Shown in pieces: positions 62,371 through 64,000 of a stretch of DNA of 64,000 bases. Under the pieces are notes generated by a model that was given only the letters and a program-made list of their open reading frames with translations, was not told the origin of the DNA and did not search any database. The stretch comes from an uncultured Oscillospiraceae bacterium (GTDB lineage: Bacteria; Bacillota; Clostridia; Oscillospirales; Oscillospiraceae). Location of the stretch: positions 1-64,000 of the forward strand of contig CALWXA010000032.1 in assembly GCA_944385395.1 (NCBI GenBank), read 5' to 3'. The position numbers and the translations under genes are program-made. Each line of letters opens with the position of its first letter. The first letter of the stretch is position 1.

Positions 62371-63600
62371 CTACTCTCTCTCAAACTCCGCCAGACGGCG
62401 CTGCTCCTCCGGCAAAAAGCAAGGCAGCATTCCCCCGATGAAAGAATCTCCCAGTCCGATGGTTACCGGCCTTGCAATGTGATCCAGATCTTTGCCCGGC
62501 ACGCAAATCAGTTCTTCACCCAGCAGGGTTTCTAACTGGGCGGCAAAATCCTCAGCTCGCTTGCGGGGCGGCAAGTCCATGGTTTGTTCATAGTCCGCAC
62601 GCCCGTAATCGTCCCCCAAACGGAAACGCGTAGCCGCCATGCAGATACCTGCCTCCAGTGCCTGGCGCATTCCTTCCACCGGCCGACCATACGCCAGTGC
62701 CCAGTAGGCACTGTGGCACACAATGGTAGGCACATGCAGCAGATCATACACTTCCCGAACAGCCTGCGCAACCTGATTTGCATCCCACATGTCCACACGG
62801 CGGCCCAAACGGTCCTGCAATTCGTCCTCGTTCATGCTGAATACATCCAGGTAAGGCGCCAGCATTTGAGGCACCAACTGCTGCATTTTTGGATTTTCAA
62901 AGCAGGCATCCTCCATTACCACCACACGATGCCGGGGCATCCGGTTGATAATGCGGATTGTGCTCTCCAAACGCCGGCGCAAAATGGATTCCTCTTTGAT
63001 AATGTTAAAACTGGCCGTCAAAAATACCGGCGTGCGGCACACCTCATCGCCGAAGGTTTCGGTGATATGCAATGCAACACTGGGAGGATCGTGAGCAAAG
63101 ATTACACGGTTAGGCCGCTGGGTGGTCAGTTCAATGTCCCCCACTTTAAGATGTACATTTGCCGGATATTGCAAAATCACGTGGGGATGAAAGTCATCTC
63201 CCTCATCCGGCACACTGGCCACCCAGTGCACATGGTCCGGAATCAGCCGGCAAAAATGCTTATTAAGGCTGCACACGTGTATAACACTGGAGTATCCGAT
63301 CTTCTCCAGCGCCATAGCGGCCCGCACTGCAGTCCCCCCCAGTGTAACCCGATAATGAAAATTCTCGGCAAAACCTCGAGTGATCTGACTGGAACTGGCC
63401 AGGCATTCGCTGCCAGTATTGTTGGCCATATGACTCAGCAGCGTTCTGAGCAGATCTCTCTGACTATTGATTGGGCAAACAGCTTCAATCTCTTCACAGC
63501 GAATCCCATACAGCCGAATCAAACTCTCCAGCTTCTGCTGGTCCCATTCCAATTCAAAATCAACGGTATTCTGAAAACCAGCCGCAATGAAATGCTCCAT
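62371..63600 (-). CDS. ADP-dependent glucokinase/phosphofructokinase-like sugar kinase
   Basis: 409 residues of the ribokinase-like fold. VTLGGTAVRAAMALEKIGY is the substrate-binding N-terminal block, FSMNEDELQ the NxxE-type motif, and TIGLGDSFIGGMLP the GxGD catalytic loop near residues 390-400. The overall layout matches the ADP_PFK/GK family, best known from archaea and scattered in bacteria, where ADP instead of ATP is the phosphoryl donor. The sugar, and even ADP use, are inferences. ATG 63600 follows GGGGGAGG; an upstream start at 63636 is less likely. Same neighbourhood as the aldolase and FGGY kinase, so it could make the bisphosphate for cleavage. Confidence 0.7.
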   Translation of the reverse strand: MEHFIAAGFQNTVDFELEWDQQKLESLIRLYGIRCEEIEAVCPINSQRDLLRTLLSHMANNTGSECLASSSQITRGFAENFHYRVTLGGTAVRAAMALEKIGYSSVIHVCSLNKHFCRLIPDHVHWVASVPDEGDDFHPHVILQYPANVHLKVGDIELTTQRPNRVIFAHDPPSVALHITETFGDEVCRTPVFLTASFNIIKEESILRRRLESTIRIINRMPRHRVVVMEDACFENPKMQQLVPQMLAPYLDVFSMNEDELQDRLGRRVDMWDANQVAQAVREVYDLLHVPTIVCHSAYWALAYGRPVEGMRQALEAGICMAATRFRLGDDYGRADYEQTMDLPPRKRAEDFAAQLETLLGEELICVPGKDLDHIARPVTIGLGDSFIGGMLPCFLPEEQRRLAEFERE

Positions 63601-63651
63601 AAACCTCCCCCTTTCCAAAGGTTGTCCATCCTCCATCTTATGGCAAGAAAC

Positions 63652-63679
63652 ATTATAAATCAGTTTTTTTAAAATGCAA
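63652..63679 (-). promoter_or_regulatory. Promoter of the ADP-kinase-like gene
   Basis: Minus strand -35 TTGCAT (63674-63679), 16 bp spacer, -10 TATAAT (63652-63657). Confidence 0.6.
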
Positions 63680-63882
63680 CGCGACAGGCAAATTTTCCCT
63701 TACGGAAAAGTATACAAAAATTGTTGCGCATTTTCGACAGAATGCACACAAGCGTTGAAAACAGAATAAAAGCAATTATAATCACTCATTTTTCTGTTTT
63801 TAACAAATATTTTTTATATTTTATGCAATATTTTTTCTTTTTCCAATTCTATTGTAAATTCGTTTATAAATTGTAAATGCGC
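63680..63882. other. AT-rich gene-free region upstream of the right-edge gene
   Basis: No coding frame. It contains two direct repeats of ATTGTAAAT (63851-63859 and 63870-63878, 19 bp apart) just upstream of the next promoter, a spacing that would place both on one DNA face for a bound activator or repressor. Confidence 0.4.
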
Positions 63883-63911
63883 TTGACAAATTTACCCTAT
63901 GAAAATATAAT
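63883..63911 (+). promoter_or_regulatory. Consensus promoter of the right-edge gene
   Basis: Perfect -35 TTGACA (63883-63888), 17 bp spacer, perfect -10 TATAAT (63906-63911). The leader of about 70 nt holds TTCATTG...CAATGAA. Confidence 0.8.
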
Positions 63912-63988
63912 TAGGATAACTTCATTGTTGAAAAAAGAAGTACCTCATTCATCAATGAAATAAAATCATAGAATTGGAGGAGAATATC

Positions 63989-64000
63989 GTGAAAAAAGTG
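63989..64000 (+). CDS. First four codons of a gene running off the right edge
   Basis: GTG AAA AAA GTG preceded by GGAGGAGAATATC. The start (M-K-K-V) is typical of a signal peptide, so a transporter binding lipoprotein is a fair guess given the sugar context, but nothing more can be seen. Confidence 0.5.

Noticed and set aside
63870..63888. Catabolite-responsive (cre-like) site overlapping the right-edge promoter
   Set aside because: Only about 9 of 14 consensus positions match and symmetry is poor.

Overview
The window looks like a chromosomal segment of a strictly anaerobic, spore-forming, high-GC member of the Clostridia. The gene set (SpoIIR, YunB, a collagen-like putative spore-surface protein, a selenium-dependent molybdenum hydroxylase cluster, glycyl radical enzymes, AddAB) and the codon bias resemble gut Oscillospiraceae such as the Flavonifractor/Intestinimonas group. 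That placement is inference; no rRNA or marker tree was available. No insertion sequence, prophage, CRISPR array or replication origin was seen.

Layout. 1-6 kb: purine/molybdenum hydroxylase block. A partial xanthine dehydrogenase (minus) diverges from a MocA-like cytidylyltransferase. Converging on that is an operon yedF - cysteine-desulfurase-like - DUF3343 - fused 2Fe2S/molybdopterin xanthine dehydrogenase, the combination known from selenium-dependent molybdenum hydroxylases. 6-12.5 kb: protein quality control (tig, clpP, clpX, lon, engB). 12.5-20.6 kb: housekeeping genes (phosphoesterase, dipeptidase, YraN, RNase HII, YlqF, L19, two radical-SAM-associated genes) and a SpoIVFA/SpoIVFB-like M23/M50 pair. 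20.7-25.9 kb: tRNA-Pro, a small zinc-ribbon gene, two tandem glutamate dehydrogenase paralogues, a membrane protein and a DtxR regulator. 25.9-43.3 kb: IclR, YigZ, GNAT, HflX, L31, AddAB, SpoIIR, IspE, DUF1015, DUF378, RqcH, Mini-III and YugP. 43.4-51.3 kb: glycosyltransferase, collagen-like protein, tRNA-Ala, ligA, yunB, murD and RNase P RNA. 51.4-53.9 kb: an amino-acid ABC transporter. 54-64 kb: an accessory carbohydrate locus with a glycyl radical enzyme, its activase, an FGGY sugar kinase, a class II aldolase, an ADP-dependent-type kinase, ROK and RpiR regulators, and the first codons of a further gene.

Most interesting points. (1) The substrate-binding protein of the amino-acid ABC transporter appears circularly permuted: the half that is normally C-terminal comes directly after the lipoprotein signal, and the normally N-terminal half ends the protein. 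(2) The 54-64 kb locus pairs a divergent glycyl radical enzyme (glycyl motif R-I-H-G-T) with a sedoheptulokinase-like kinase, an aldolase and an ADP-dependent-type kinase; I know of no described pathway with this combination. (3) One of the two tandem glutamate dehydrogenases has Ala in place of the catalytic Lys, so it may be a pseudo-enzyme partner of the intact copy. Many sigma-A promoters and intrinsic terminators could be read directly and divide the window into short operons.
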